Below the pieces are notes generated by a model. It worked only from the letters and a program-made list of their open reading frames with translations. It was not told the origin of the DNA and searched no databases. DNA of 57,999 nt from Cellulomonas uda (GTDB lineage: Bacteria > Actinomycetota > Actinomycetes > Actinomycetales > Cellulomonadaceae): positions 1-57,999 of the forward strand of contig NZ_BJLP01000023.1 in assembly GCF_006538705.1 (NCBI RefSeq). Direction: 5' to 3'. The translations under genes were made by a program, and so were the position numbers. This document shows, one piece after another, positions 47,572 to 56,597 of the stretch (position 1 is the stretch's first letter; the number at the start of each line of letters is the position of its first letter).

Positions 47572-48855
47572 ATGACCATGCTCGAGCACCTCGACGTCGA
47601 CGGGTACGTCGACGTCGACCGCGAGCGGTGGGTCGCCGAGTCCGCGAAGTCCAAGGGGCGCACGCCGTTCGAGCGGGACCGCGCGCGCATCGTGCACTCG
47701 TCCGCGCTGCGCCGGCTCGGGGCCAAGACGCAGGTGCTCGGCCCGTCGTCGGACGACTTCGTCCGCACGCGACTGACGCACACGCTCGAGGTCGCGCAGG
47801 TGGGCCGCGAGATCGGCAAGGCGCTGGGCTGCGACCCGGACGTCGTCGACACGGCCTGCCTGGCGCACGACCTCGGCCACCCGCCGTTCGGGCACAACGG
47901 CGAGCGTGCGCTCGCGGTGCTGGCGAAGGGGATCGGCGGGTTCGAGGGGAACGCGCAGACGCTGCGGCTCCTCACCCGGCTCGAGCCGAAGGTCGTCGGC
48001 CCGGACGGCACGCCGGTCGGCCTCAACCTGACGCGCGCCTCGCTCGACGCCTCGGTCAAGTACCCGTGGCGCTACCTGCAGGGTCCGGTGAGCGCTGCGA
48101 GCGGCCGCCCCACGCACAAGTTCGGCGTCTACGAGGACGACCTGCCGGTGTTCACCTGGCTCCGGCAGGACGCTCCCGACGGCCGCAAGTGCCTCGAGGC
48201 GCAGGTCATGGACCTGGCCGACGACATCTCCTACTCGGTGCACGACGTCGAGGACGCCGTGGTCGGCGGGCGCCTGGACCTGGCCGTGCTGACGATTCCC
48301 GACGAGCGGGCGCGCGTGGTCGAGGCCGTGCAGACCTGGTACGGCGACGCGGTGGACGAGGCCGGGCTGCTCGCCGCGATGGACCGACTCGTGCACGCGC
48401 GGCTGTGGGCCACGGGCTTCGACGGGTCCCGCGTCTCGCTCGCGATGCTCAAGGACGCGACGAGCCAGCTCATCGGCCGGTTCGCGAAGGCGTCGCAGAA
48501 GGCGACGCGCGCGCAGTACGGCGACGGGCCGCTCACGCGGTACGCCGCGGACCTCGTCGTGCCGTTGACGACGCAGGCCGAGATCCTGGTGCTCAAGGGG
48601 CTCGCGGTGGCCTATGTCATGGCGCCGCGCGAGCTCGAGCCGCTCTACCACCGGCAGCGCGAGATGCTGACGGACCTGGTGACGATCATGGCGGACCGCG
48701 CGCCGCTGGCCCTCGAGCCCCCGTTCGCCGCCGACTGGGCCGAAGCGCCCGACGACGCCGCGCGCCTGCGCGTCGTGATCGACCAGGTCGCGTCGCTGAC
48801 GGACGTCTCGGCTGCCGAGGCCCACGCGCGCCTGGTCCGCCCACCCCGCCACTGA
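47572..48855 (+). CDS. dgt: deoxyguanosinetriphosphate triphosphohydrolase-like protein
   Basis: The ATG at 47572 gives 427 residues; the upstream in-frame extension runs across the -10 box. The HD-domain motifs are RLTHTLEVAQVGREIGKALG and AHDLGHPPFGHNGE, with the metal-binding His and Asp residues. A TPxxRDRxRIVHSSALRRLGAKTQV-type block near the N-terminus identifies the dNTPase family (here SKGRTPFERDRARIVHSSAL). It hydrolyses dNTPs to nucleoside and triphosphate. In actinobacteria dgt is usually followed directly by dnaG; here two secreted hydrolase genes lie between. Confidence 0.95.
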   Translation: MTMLEHLDVDGYVDVDRERWVAESAKSKGRTPFERDRARIVHSSALRRLGAKTQVLGPSSDDFVRTRLTHTLEVAQVGREIGKALGCDPDVVDTACLAHDLGHPPFGHNGERALAVLAKGIGGFEGNAQTLRLLTRLEPKVVGPDGTPVGLNLTRASLDASVKYPWRYLQGPVSAASGRPTHKFGVYEDDLPVFTWLRQDAPDGRKCLEAQVMDLADDISYSVHDVEDAVVGGRLDLAVLTIPDERARVVEAVQTWYGDAVDEAGLLAAMDRLVHARLWATGFDGSRVSLAMLKDATSQLIGRFAKASQKATRAQYGDGPLTRYAADLVVPLTTQAEILVLKGLAVAYVMAPRELEPLYHRQREMLTDLVTIMADRAPLALEPPFAADWAEAPDDAARLRVVIDQVASLTDVSAAEAHARLVRPPRH

Positions 48856-48930
48856 CGGCTCGCCGGAGCGGGTCCGTCGTGCCTCCACCCGATGGCGACG
48901 TGACCATCCTGCCCCGCTCGCTCGCGTGCG

Positions 48931-48959
48931 TTGATAACGATCGATGTGAGCGATAACAT
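48931..48959 (+). promoter_or_regulatory. promoter of the GH43 gene (TTGATA-N17-TAACAT)
   Basis: Near-consensus -35 TTGATA at 48931-48936 and -10 TAACAT at 48954-48959 with 17-nt spacing. The predicted leader is about 185 nt. Confidence 0.75.
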
Positions 48960-48960
48960 C
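48943..48960. promoter_or_regulatory. LacI-family operator overlapping the -10
   Basis: GATGTGAGCGATAACATC is an imperfect palindrome closely resembling the lac operator core TGTGAGCGGATAACA. It covers the -10 of the GH43 promoter, so a LacI-type repressor should act here. Its half-sites differ from the TTGCAR sites of the maltose locus. Confidence 0.7.
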
Positions 48961-48980
48961 GCGCCGCTGGAGAGGAGTGC

Positions 48981-49004
48981 CCAGGTCACGAAGCGGTGAC
49001 CTGG
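48981..49004 (+). promoter_or_regulatory. 5' leader hairpin of the GH43 mRNA
   Basis: CCAGGTCAC and GTGACCTGG form a perfect 9-bp stem with a 6-nt loop about 15 nt after the predicted transcription start. The rest of 48856-49152 holds no gene that I can see. Confidence 0.5.
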
Positions 49005-49152
49005 TGGCCTGCTCCGTCCCGTCAGACGCGCACGAGATGTCGTGCGCACCGCGCGGGACACGGCGCGACGCGATCCCGCCGAGCGCCAGGGGCAGCCTGC
49101 TTGACACCCGACGGCTGCCACCGCCGAGTGCGACACGAATCGAGGAGGATCC

Positions 49153-52100
49153 GTGGGAGCGCATCACCACACGCGCGGAAGAGGGCTGCTCGCTGCAGCC
49201 GTCACCGGTGCACTGGTCAGTACCGCGTTCGTCACCACGTCGGCGCTGGCCGCCGAGGGGGACGACAGCACCTGGGTGCCGCAGCCGTCGTACACGTCGA
49301 CTGACGCAGGCGACGGCACGTACTCGGTACCGTTGCTCGAGTCCGACGTGCCCGACATCAGCGTCGCCCGCGTCCCGGCGGCGGAGAACGACGAGGGCCG
49401 CGACATCTACTACATGGTCAGCACGACCATGCACCTGAGCCCCGGCGCCCCGATCATGAAGTCGTACGACCTGGTCAACTGGGAGACCGTCAGCTACGTC
49501 TTCGGCCGGCTCGGGACCGACGACTCGACGTCGCTGCGCAACGGAGGCAACTCCTACGGACAGGGCCAGTGGGCCTCGTCGCTGCGCTACCACGACGGCA
49601 AGTTCTACGTCCTGTTCAATACGAACAACCTCGGGGGCGCCTACCTCTACTCGACGGACGACGTCGAGAACGGTGCCTGGACCTCGACCAAGCTGGGCCG
49701 GGGCCTGCACGACCCGTCGCTCTTCTTCGACACCGACGGCTCCGCGTACATCTTCTACGGCGCCGGGACCACGAACGCGGTCAAGCTCAACAGCGACCTG
49801 ACGGCGATCACCGACGAGTACCCGGCGATCTTCAGCAAGTCCGACTTCTCGAGCCAGTCGTACGTGACCAGCTCCTACGAGGGCATGCAGGTCTACAAGA
49901 TCGGCGACTACTACTACATCGCCACGATCACCTGGCCGAGCGGCGGCAACCGCCAGGTCGTGCTGTTCCGGTCGCCCGACCTGCTCGGCCGGTACACGTC
50001 CGACGACGGCGCGCAGACGTACGAGACGCGCTCGGGTCTGAACTCCGACGGCTTCGCCCAGGGCAGCCTCGTCGACATCGCCACGGACGACGGTGAGGTC
50101 GCGTGGTGGGGCATGTTCTTCCGTGACACCTACCCGATCGGCCGCATCCCCGCGCTGATCCCCGCGGTGTGGGAGGACGGCTGGCCGACCTTCGGCGACG
50201 ACGGCGACGTCTCGCGCGGCGACTCGTTCGACAAGCCGATCACGCTGACCGACGCCCAGCAGGCGCTGGAGCGCACCCGCAGCGTCGTCGCGTCCGACGA
50301 CTTCGCGAACGACGCACCGCTCAAGCCCTACATGGACGAGGACTGGGACATCGAGCCGTCGACCGTCGACACCTCGCTCCTGGGTGTCAACCTGGTCGAC
50401 AACCCCGGCTTCGAGTCGGGAGCGACCTCGCCCTGGACCGCGCAGTACGGCGGCGTCCTGGCCGTGCAGAGCGAGCAGGCCGCGACGGGCACGTACGCGC
50501 TGTCGGTGAGCGGACGCACGCTCAACGGCGCGGGGCCGACCCAGGTGCTGAACGGTGAGCTGCAGAAGGGTGTCACCTACGACGTCTCGGCGAAGATCAA
50601 GTACACCGAGGGCCCTGACACGACGACCTTCATCCTGGGCTCGAGCACGAGCTCGGTCGTCAAGACCATGACGAGCGCCGTGGTCACCAAGGGCGACTGG
50701 GTGACCGTCAGCGGCTCGTACACGGTTCCCGAGACGGCGGACCCGAGCAACATCAAGCTCGTCGTCGAGACGCCGTGGAAGTCGAGCTACGCGGACGGCG
50801 AGCTGGTCTCCTACTACATCGACGACGTCTCGGTCGTGGGTCGTCAGGCGACGAACGAGGATCCCGACGCCGACGAGGTCACGTTCAACGGCTCCACGCT
50901 CGACACCGCGTGGGAGTGGAACCACAACCCCGACAACCGCTACTGGTCCCTGACCGACCGCGACGGCTGGCTGCGCCTGACCGCGGGCAAGGTGGTGACC
51001 GGCGACTACACCTACTCCAAGCTCTCGACGCACGACGAGCTCACCTACCTCGAGGAGGCGCGCAACACGCTCTCCCAGCGGACGTTCGGCCCGAAGGCCT
51101 CGGCCGAGACGCGGCTCGACGTCTCCGGCATGAACGACGGGGACGTCGCCGGCCTCGCGACGTACGGCCGCTCGTTCACGTACGCGGCCGTCAAGCAGGT
51201 CGACGGCGAGCGCATCCTGGGCGTCGTCGAGCGGCTGCAGCCGTTCTCGGCGACGATTGACCAGGACGCGGTCGAGTCGTTCGTGGCGGGCACGACCGTG
51301 GAGCTCGGTGACGCGACCGACGTCCGGATCAAGGCCGACGCCGACTTCGCGTCGAGCGCCAACCAGCTGTGGGTGCAGTACTACTACAGCCTCGACGGGG
51401 AGGCCTGGCAGCCGCTGGGCGACCCGACCGGCCCGCTGGTCATGGACTGGAGCCTGTCGCACTTCATGGGCTACCGGTTCGGGCTGTTCGACTACGCGAC
51501 GCAGTCCACCGGCGGTCACGTCGACGTCGACTACTACCTGCTCAGCGACACGCTGACGGCCGACGGCGCCGAGCTCGACACCACCGCGCTGGACGCGGCC
51601 GTCGCGCACGCGGCGACGCTCGACCAGGCGGACTACCCGGCGCAGGCGTGGGCGGACATGCAGGCGGCGCTCGCGAAGGCCCAGGCTGTCACGGACCCGA
51701 GCACGCAGAACCAGATCGACGCGCCGACCCAGGCGCTCAGCCGTGAGCTCGCGGAGCTCGGCGTGCTCGTCGACGACGGCACGACCACGACGCCGCAGGA
51801 GCCGGTCGACCCGGAGGATCCGACCTTCGAGCCGACGCCGGACCCCGAGCCGGCCGAGGGCGAGCTGGTCGTCAACGGCTTCTTCGCGGACGGGACCACG
51901 GGCTGGACGGCGCGCAACGCGACGCTCGGCACGGTCGACGACGTGACGAAGCAGTCGACGGTCGGGTCGGTCACGGGACGCACCGGCACGCAGGCCGGCC
52001 TGTGGCAGGACATGACCGGCAAGCTGCTCGCCGGTGCGACGTACCAGGTCAGTGCGAAGGTCAGGTATGACACGGGACCGGCCACGCGCGCGTTCAACAT

Positions 52101-54657
52101 CACCGGCAACTTCGGTGGCTACGCCTACGACGACTACGTGAGCACGACGCTCACGAAGGGTGAGTGGGGCACGATCAGCGGCGAGTTCACGGTCCCGACG
52201 ACGCAGTCGGTCGACGAGGCGTGGCTGCTGATCGAGACCACGTGGGTCGCGAGCCCGGGTGCGGACGACCTCATGGACTACCTGGTCGACGACGTCTCGC
52301 TCGTCATGACGCAGGAGCCGCCGGTGGTCGAGGAGCCGGGCGTCTGGGACGCCGTCGCCAAGCGGGTCGGTAGCTCGAACCCGCTGGTCAACCACAAGTT
52401 CGGGGCCGACCCGTACGCGTTCGAGCACGACGGCCGGGTGTACGTCTACATGACGAACGACACCCAGCAGTACGACCCGAGCAACCTCGCGTCGAACAAC
52501 TACAGCAACATCAAGACGATCACCGTCATCTCGTCGGACGACCTGGTGAACTGGACCGACCACGGCGACATCAAGGTCGCCGGGGCGTCCGGTGCGGCGA
52601 CGTGGGCGAACAACTCCTGGGCGCCCGCGGTGGCCAGCAAGGTCGTCGACGGCCAGGAGAAGTTCTTCCTGTACTTCGCCAACAACGCCGCGAGCGTGGG
52701 CGTCCTCGAGGCGGACTCGCCGACCGGTCCGTGGACCGATCCGCTCGGCCACGCGCTCATCACTCCGAGCACGCCGGGTGCGTCGGCCGACGGCAACTGG
52801 CTGTTCGACCCTGCGGTCGTCGTGACCGACGAGGGTGACGCGTACCTGTACTTCGGGGGTGGCACCGGCACGAACGCCAACAACCCGAAGACGACCCGCG
52901 TGATCAAGCTCGGTGACGACATGACGAGCACGGTCGGCAGCGCGCAGGTGATCGACGCCCCGAAGATGTTCGAGGCGAGCCACGTGTTCGAGCGGGACGG
53001 GAAGTACTACTACTCGTACTCGACGAACTTCACGCCGCCCGACGCGAGCACCCCGGCGGACTACCCGGCGACCGGCGTGATCGCGTACATGGTGGCCGAC
53101 ACACCGCTGGGATCCCTCCAGGACGACGGCTCCTACGCGTGGACGGTCGACGACTACGCCGGAGTGGTCCTGCCGAACATGTACGGCTTCTTCGGCGTCG
53201 GCGGGAACAACCACCAGTCGTTCTTCGAGCTCGACGGGAAGTTCTACATCGCCTACCACGCCGGCACGCTCGACAAGGCGATCCATGGCAGCGGCAACAC
53301 GCTCGGGTACCGGTCGACGCACATCAACGAGGTCACGTTCGACGAGGACGGGCTCATGGAGCAGGTCCAGGCGGACTACGCCGGTGTGGACCAGCTCGCA
53401 CCGCTCGACGCGTTCGACGGGGCGATCGAGGCGGAGACCATCGGGTGGGAGCAGGGCATCACGACGACCGAGATCGACGTCCCGTCGACGACCGGATCGG
53501 CGACCAACCTGGCGCTGACCGATATCGACGCGGGGGACTGGGTGGCGCTCGCGGGCGTCGACCTGGCGCACGGCGCCTCGAGGGTCACGGCCCGGGTCCG
53601 GTCCGTGCAGGCGGGCACGACGATCGAGGTCCGGCAGGACGCCGTCGACGGCCGCCTGCTCGGCACGCTCGAGCCCGTGGTGTCCGACCAGTGGCAGGAC
53701 GTGACCGCCGACCTGGCGGACGCATCCGGCGTGCACGACGTGTTCCTGGTCTTCCAGGGTGGTGCGGGCGACCTGCTCGAGGTCGACACCTGGTCGTTCA
53801 CCGAGATGCACCGGGCCACGACGACGCAGGTGGCCGTCTCCGGACGGCTCGTCGTCGGCGACGAGCAGAAGCTCGTGGCGACCGTGACCCCGCGCACCGC
53901 CACCGGTACGGTCTCGTTCCGCAGCGGCACCCGGGTGCTCGGGACCGCCGCCGTCGTGGACGGTGTCGCGACGTCGACCGTGAAGCTGCCGGTGGGCAAG
54001 CAGACGGTCACGGCCGCCTTCGTGCCGGCGGGCGACACCTGGCTCGGCTCGACCGGCCTGGTGCAGACCACGGTGCGCAAGTCGGCGTCCACGACCGGTG
54101 CGCGCGGACCGTCGGGTGCCGTCCGGTACGGCACGCAGGCCACGGTGAAGGTGACGGTGACCGGGACCGACCAGCCGGCCTCCGGCAAGGTCCAGCTGCG
54201 CCGGGCCGACGGCACGCTGGTGCGGACGGTGACGCTCTCGACCTCCGGCATGACCGGCACGGCCGAGGTGGCGCTGCCCGCGAAGCTGGCGGTGGGCTCG
54301 CACGCCTTCAAGGTCAAGTACGTCGGGACCGCCTCGGTCGCTCCGTCGTCGACCACGGTGAAGGTGATCGTGATCCGCTCGGTTCCCAAGGTCAAGCTCG
54401 TGCGGTCGTCGTGGACGGTCTCGGAGGGTTCGCGCCCGAAGGTGATCGTGACGGTGACAGGCCCGACGAAGGGCGAGCGGCCCACCGGGACCGTGCGGCT
54501 CGTCGCGGGCTCGACCGTGCTGAAGGGCACGCTGAGCAAGGGCAGGGTCGTGTTCACGCTGCCGCGCACCACGAGCACGCTGGTGCTGGTGGCGCTCTAC
54601 TCGGGTGACTCGAGGTACGCCACGTCGAGCTCGACGCACCGGCTGAACGTGCGCTGA
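49153..54657 (+). CDS. secreted multidomain arabinan/arabinoxylan hydrolase with two GH43 domains
   Basis: The GTG at 49153 follows GAGGAGG and gives 1834 residues. Domains in order: signal peptide (1 to about 34, ALA-A site); GH43 catalytic domain one (about 50-390; base Asp in VPDISV, Glu in SYEGMQ); CBM4/9/22-like module (about 416-563); the GH43-associated concanavalin-like domain (about 577-803); a FIVAR-like helical segment (about 805-871); a second CBM4/9/22-like module (about 903-1053); GH43 domain two (about 1076-1413; base Asp in GADPYAF, Glu in MFEASHVF); a CBM6-like module (about 1416-1555); and three Ig-like repeats (1556-1834). There is no sortase or membrane anchor. The likely substrates are arabinan, arabinoxylan or arabinogalactan side chains. 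Its LacI-type operator supports pentose-polymer control. Confidence 0.9.
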   Translation: MGAHHHTRGRGLLAAAVTGALVSTAFVTTSALAAEGDDSTWVPQPSYTSTDAGDGTYSVPLLESDVPDISVARVPAAENDEGRDIYYMVSTTMHLSPGAPIMKSYDLVNWETVSYVFGRLGTDDSTSLRNGGNSYGQGQWASSLRYHDGKFYVLFNTNNLGGAYLYSTDDVENGAWTSTKLGRGLHDPSLFFDTDGSAYIFYGAGTTNAVKLNSDLTAITDEYPAIFSKSDFSSQSYVTSSYEGMQVYKIGDYYYIATITWPSGGNRQVVLFRSPDLLGRYTSDDGAQTYETRSGLNSDGFAQGSLVDIATDDGEVAWWGMFFRDTYPIGRIPALIPAVWEDGWPTFGDDGDVSRGDSFDKPITLTDAQQALERTRSVVASDDFANDAPLKPYMDEDWDIEPSTVDTSLLGVNLVDNPGFESGATSPWTAQYGGVLAVQSEQAATGTYALSVSGRTLNGAGPTQVLNGELQKGVTYDVSAKIKYTEGPDTTTFILGSSTSSVVKTMTSAVVTKGDWVTVSGSYTVPETADPSNIKLVVETPWKSSYADGELVSYYIDDVSVVGRQATNEDPDADEVTFNGSTLDTAWEWNHNPDNRYWSLTDRDGWLRLTAGKVVTGDYTYSKLSTHDELTYLEEARNTLSQRTFGPKASAETRLDVSGMNDGDVAGLATYGRSFTYAAVKQVDGERILGVVERLQPFSATIDQDAVESFVAGTTVELGDATDVRIKADADFASSANQLWVQYYYSLDGEAWQPLGDPTGPLVMDWSLSHFMGYRFGLFDYATQSTGGHVDVDYYLLSDTLTADGAELDTTALDAAVAHAATLDQADYPAQAWADMQAALAKAQAVTDPSTQNQIDAPTQALSRELAELGVLVDDGTTTTPQEPVDPEDPTFEPTPDPEPAEGELVVNGFFADGTTGWTARNATLGTVDDVTKQSTVGSVTGRTGTQAGLWQDMTGKLLAGATYQVSAKVRYDTGPATRAFNITGNFGGYAYDDYVSTTLTKGEWGTISGEFTVPTTQSVDEAWLLIETTWVASPGADDLMDYLVDDVSLVMTQEPPVVEEPGVWDAVAKRVGSSNPLVNHKFGADPYAFEHDGRVYVYMTNDTQQYDPSNLASNNYSNIKTITVISSDDLVNWTDHGDIKVAGASGAATWANNSWAPAVASKVVDGQEKFFLYFANNAASVGVLEADSPTGPWTDPLGHALITPSTPGASADGNWLFDPAVVVTDEGDAYLYFGGGTGTNANNPKTTRVIKLGDDMTSTVGSAQVIDAPKMFEASHVFERDGKYYYSYSTNFTPPDASTPADYPATGVIAYMVADTPLGSLQDDGSYAWTVDDYAGVVLPNMYGFFGVGGNNHQSFFELDGKFYIAYHAGTLDKAIHGSGNTLGYRSTHINEVTFDEDGLMEQVQADYAGVDQLAPLDAFDGAIEAETIGWEQGITTTEIDVPSTTGSATNLALTDIDAGDWVALAGVDLAHGASRVTARVRSVQAGTTIEVRQDAVDGRLLGTLEPVVSDQWQDVTADLADASGVHDVFLVFQGGAGDLLEVDTWSFTEMHRATTTQVAVSGRLVVGDEQKLVATVTPRTATGTVSFRSGTRVLGTAAVVDGVATSTVKLPVGKQTVTAAFVPAGDTWLGSTGLVQTTVRKSASTTGARGPSGAVRYGTQATVKVTVTGTDQPASGKVQLRRADGTLVRTVTLSTSGMTGTAEVALPAKLAVGSHAFKVKYVGTASVAPSSTTVKVIVIRSVPKVKLVRSSWTVSEGSRPKVIVTVTGPTKGERPTGTVRLVAGSTVLKGTLSKGRVVFTLPRTTSTLVLVALYSGDSRYATSSSTHRLNVR

Positions 54658-54664
54658 CGCCGGC

Positions 54665-54703
54665 GACGACGCCCCCGTGCCTGCCGGGCGCGGGGGCGTC
54701 GTC
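54665..54703. terminator. terminator after the GH43 gene
   Basis: GACGACGCCCCCG pairs with CGGGGGCGTCGTC (13 bp, 13-nt loop). Confidence 0.82.
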
Positions 54704-54762
54704 GTGCCCGCAAGTCATCCCATCCGCTGACCGATGTCACCCGGTCTGACTAACGTCTGTGG

Positions 54763-54788
54763 GTAAGGGATTAGTGAATATCCCTTAC
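54763..54788. promoter_or_regulatory. AT-rich palindrome upstream of chitinase
   Basis: GTAAGGGAT-N8-ATCCCTTAC is a perfect inverted repeat in an AT-rich island; TTAGT (54771-54775) and ACTAA (54787-54791) form a second, overlapping one. This is a probable regulator site and does not resemble the DasR site known from Streptomyces chitinase genes. Confidence 0.62.
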
Positions 54789-54825
54789 TAAATACCGCAC
54801 TTCCCATCGCTCAGGGAGGCAAGGC

Positions 54826-56502
54826 ATGCAGCACGCAGGACTCGCCGGCGCAGGAGCCGGCATCACGCGCAGAACACCGCCCCAGCGACGACGCACCGCG
54901 CTCGTCGCCCTCGCCGCCGCGGCGGCACTCGTGACGGCGGGACTCGCCGCCGCGCTGCCCGCCACCGCGGCGGGCACCTTCACGGCGACGTTCACGTCGG
55001 CAGGTGACTGGGGGACCGGTCACCAGGCCACCGTGAAGGTCACCAACGGCTCGTCGGCCACGGCGTCGTCCTGGACGCTCGAGTTCGACCTGCCCGCCGG
55101 GACCGCGATCACCAGCTCGTGGGACGCGGACGTGACCCGCACCGGCAACCACTACAAGGTCACCTCCAAGAGCTGGGCCGGCCCCTTCGCCCCGGGCGCC
55201 TCCCAGTCCTGGGGGTACGTCGGCAGCGGCCCGTTCGCGCAGCCGACGGGCTGCACCATCAACGGTGCGACGTGCACGGGCACGGTCCTGCCGACGACGA
55301 GCCCGACGAACCCGACGACGAGCCCGACGCCGACGGTGACCCCCACGGTGAACCCGACGCCGACGCCGACGACCACCGTGAACCCGGGAGCGAAGAAGCT
55401 CGTCGGGTACTTCGCGGAGTGGGGCGTCTACGGACGGAACTACCACGTCAACAACATCAAGACGTCCGGCAGCGCGTCGAAGCTGACGCACATCCTCTAC
55501 GCGTTCGGCAACACGACCGGGGGGCGCTGCTCGATCGGCGACTCGTACGCGGCGTACGACAAGGCGTACACCGCCGACCAGAGCGTCGACGGCGTCGCGG
55601 ACACGTGGGACCAGCCGCTGCGCGGCAACTTCAACCAGCTGCGCAAGCTCAAGGCCGCCAACCCGGGCCTCAAGGTCCTCTGGTCGTTCGGGGGCTGGAC
55701 CTGGTCGGGCGGCTTCACGCAGGCGGCGGCGAACCCCACCGCGTTCGCGGACTCGTGCTACTCGCTGCTCAACGACCCGCGCTGGGCCGGTCTGTTCGAC
55801 GGCATCGACGTCGACTGGGAGTACCCGAACGCGTGCGGCCTGAGCTGCGACTCGAGCGGTCCGCAGGCGTTCGACCGGGTCGTCACGGCGCTGCGCGACA
55901 AGTTCGGCTCGAGCTTCCTCGTCACGGCCGCGATCACGGCGGACGGCAGCAGCGGCGGCAAGATCGACGCGACCGACTACGCCACCGCGGCGACCAAGCT
56001 GAGCTGGATCATGCCGATGACGTACGACTACTTCGGCGCGTTCAACCCGCAGGGACCGACGGCACCGCACTCGCCGCTCACCTCCTACCCGGGAATCCCG
56101 CAGGCGGGCTTCAACTCCGAGGACGCGGTGAACAAGCTCATCGCCAAGGGGATCCCGGCGAGCAAGATCCTGCTCGGCGTCGGGTTCTACGGACGCGGCT
56201 GGACGGGCGTCACGCAGAGCGCACCCGGCGGCTCTGCGACCGGCGCCGCGCCCGGCACGTACGAGGCGGGGATCGACGACTACAAGGTCCTCAAGAACCG
56301 CTGCCCGGCCACCGGGACGGTCGGCGGGACCGCGTACGCGAAGTGCGGCAACGAGTGGTGGAGCTACGACACCCCCGCGACGATCGCCACCAAGACCGCC
56401 TGGGCCACGAGCAAGGGCCTCGGCGGGGCGTTCTTCTGGGAGCTGTCGGGTGACACGAGCAACGGCGAGCTGATCTCGGCGCTCAAGTCGGGCATCGGCT
56501 GA
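54826..56502 (+). CDS. secreted chitinase (CBM2 + GH18)
   Basis: The ATG at 54826 follows GGGAGGCAAGGC and gives 558 residues. A long signal peptide (about 1-48, basic RRRTALVALAAAAALV, cleavage after ATA) leads to a CBM2 cellulose/chitin-binding module (about 49-150, beginning AGTFTATFTSAGDWGTGHQATV, with Cys near its end). A Thr/Pro linker of about 35 residues (PTTSPTNPTTSPTPT) follows. The GH18 barrel spans about 187-558 with the catalytic DGIDVDWEYP motif, SFGGW, MTYDY and ending WELSGD. It hydrolyses chitin outside the cell. The CBM2 type is characteristic of cellulolytic actinobacteria. Confidence 0.97.
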   Translation: MQHAGLAGAGAGITRRTPPQRRRTALVALAAAAALVTAGLAAALPATAAGTFTATFTSAGDWGTGHQATVKVTNGSSATASSWTLEFDLPAGTAITSSWDADVTRTGNHYKVTSKSWAGPFAPGASQSWGYVGSGPFAQPTGCTINGATCTGTVLPTTSPTNPTTSPTPTVTPTVNPTPTPTTTVNPGAKKLVGYFAEWGVYGRNYHVNNIKTSGSASKLTHILYAFGNTTGGRCSIGDSYAAYDKAYTADQSVDGVADTWDQPLRGNFNQLRKLKAANPGLKVLWSFGGWTWSGGFTQAAANPTAFADSCYSLLNDPRWAGLFDGIDVDWEYPNACGLSCDSSGPQAFDRVVTALRDKFGSSFLVTAAITADGSSGGKIDATDYATAATKLSWIMPMTYDYFGAFNPQGPTAPHSPLTSYPGIPQAGFNSEDAVNKLIAKGIPASKILLGVGFYGRGWTGVTQSAPGGSATGAAPGTYEAGIDDYKVLKNRCPATGTVGGTAYAKCGNEWWSYDTPATIATKTAWATSKGLGGAFFWELSGDTSNGELISALKSGIG

Positions 56503-56516
56503 CCGGACGACGAGGT

Positions 56517-56549
56517 GAGGGGGTCGGCGCCGACGGCGTCGGCCCCCTC
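56517..56549. terminator. terminator after chitinase gene
   Basis: A 15-bp stem with a few wobble pairs joins 56517-56531 and 56535-56549 around a 3-nt loop. Confidence 0.75.
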
Positions 56550-56585
56550 GCCCGCCCGGACGTCGGGACGACGACGCGGACGACC

Positions 56586-56591
56586 TAGACT
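56586..56591 (+). promoter_or_regulatory. -10 box (TAGACT) of leaderless dnaG promoter
   Basis: TAGACT lies exactly 6 nt before the dnaG GTG at 56598 and no ribosome site precedes the start. Confidence 0.65.
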
Positions 56592-56597
56592 CCTGGC

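Noticed and set aside
49101..49106. A consensus -35 TTGACA close to the GH43 start
   Set aside because: No TANNNT box is found at 16-19 nt downstream, and the promoter at 48931-48959 is much better.
46183..54639. A 2818-codon open frame on the minus strand across the GH13, dgt and GH43 genes
   Set aside because: It is antisense to three clearly coding genes, its product is rich in Arg, Asp, Val and His without domains, and such frames arise from extreme GC at third codon positions.
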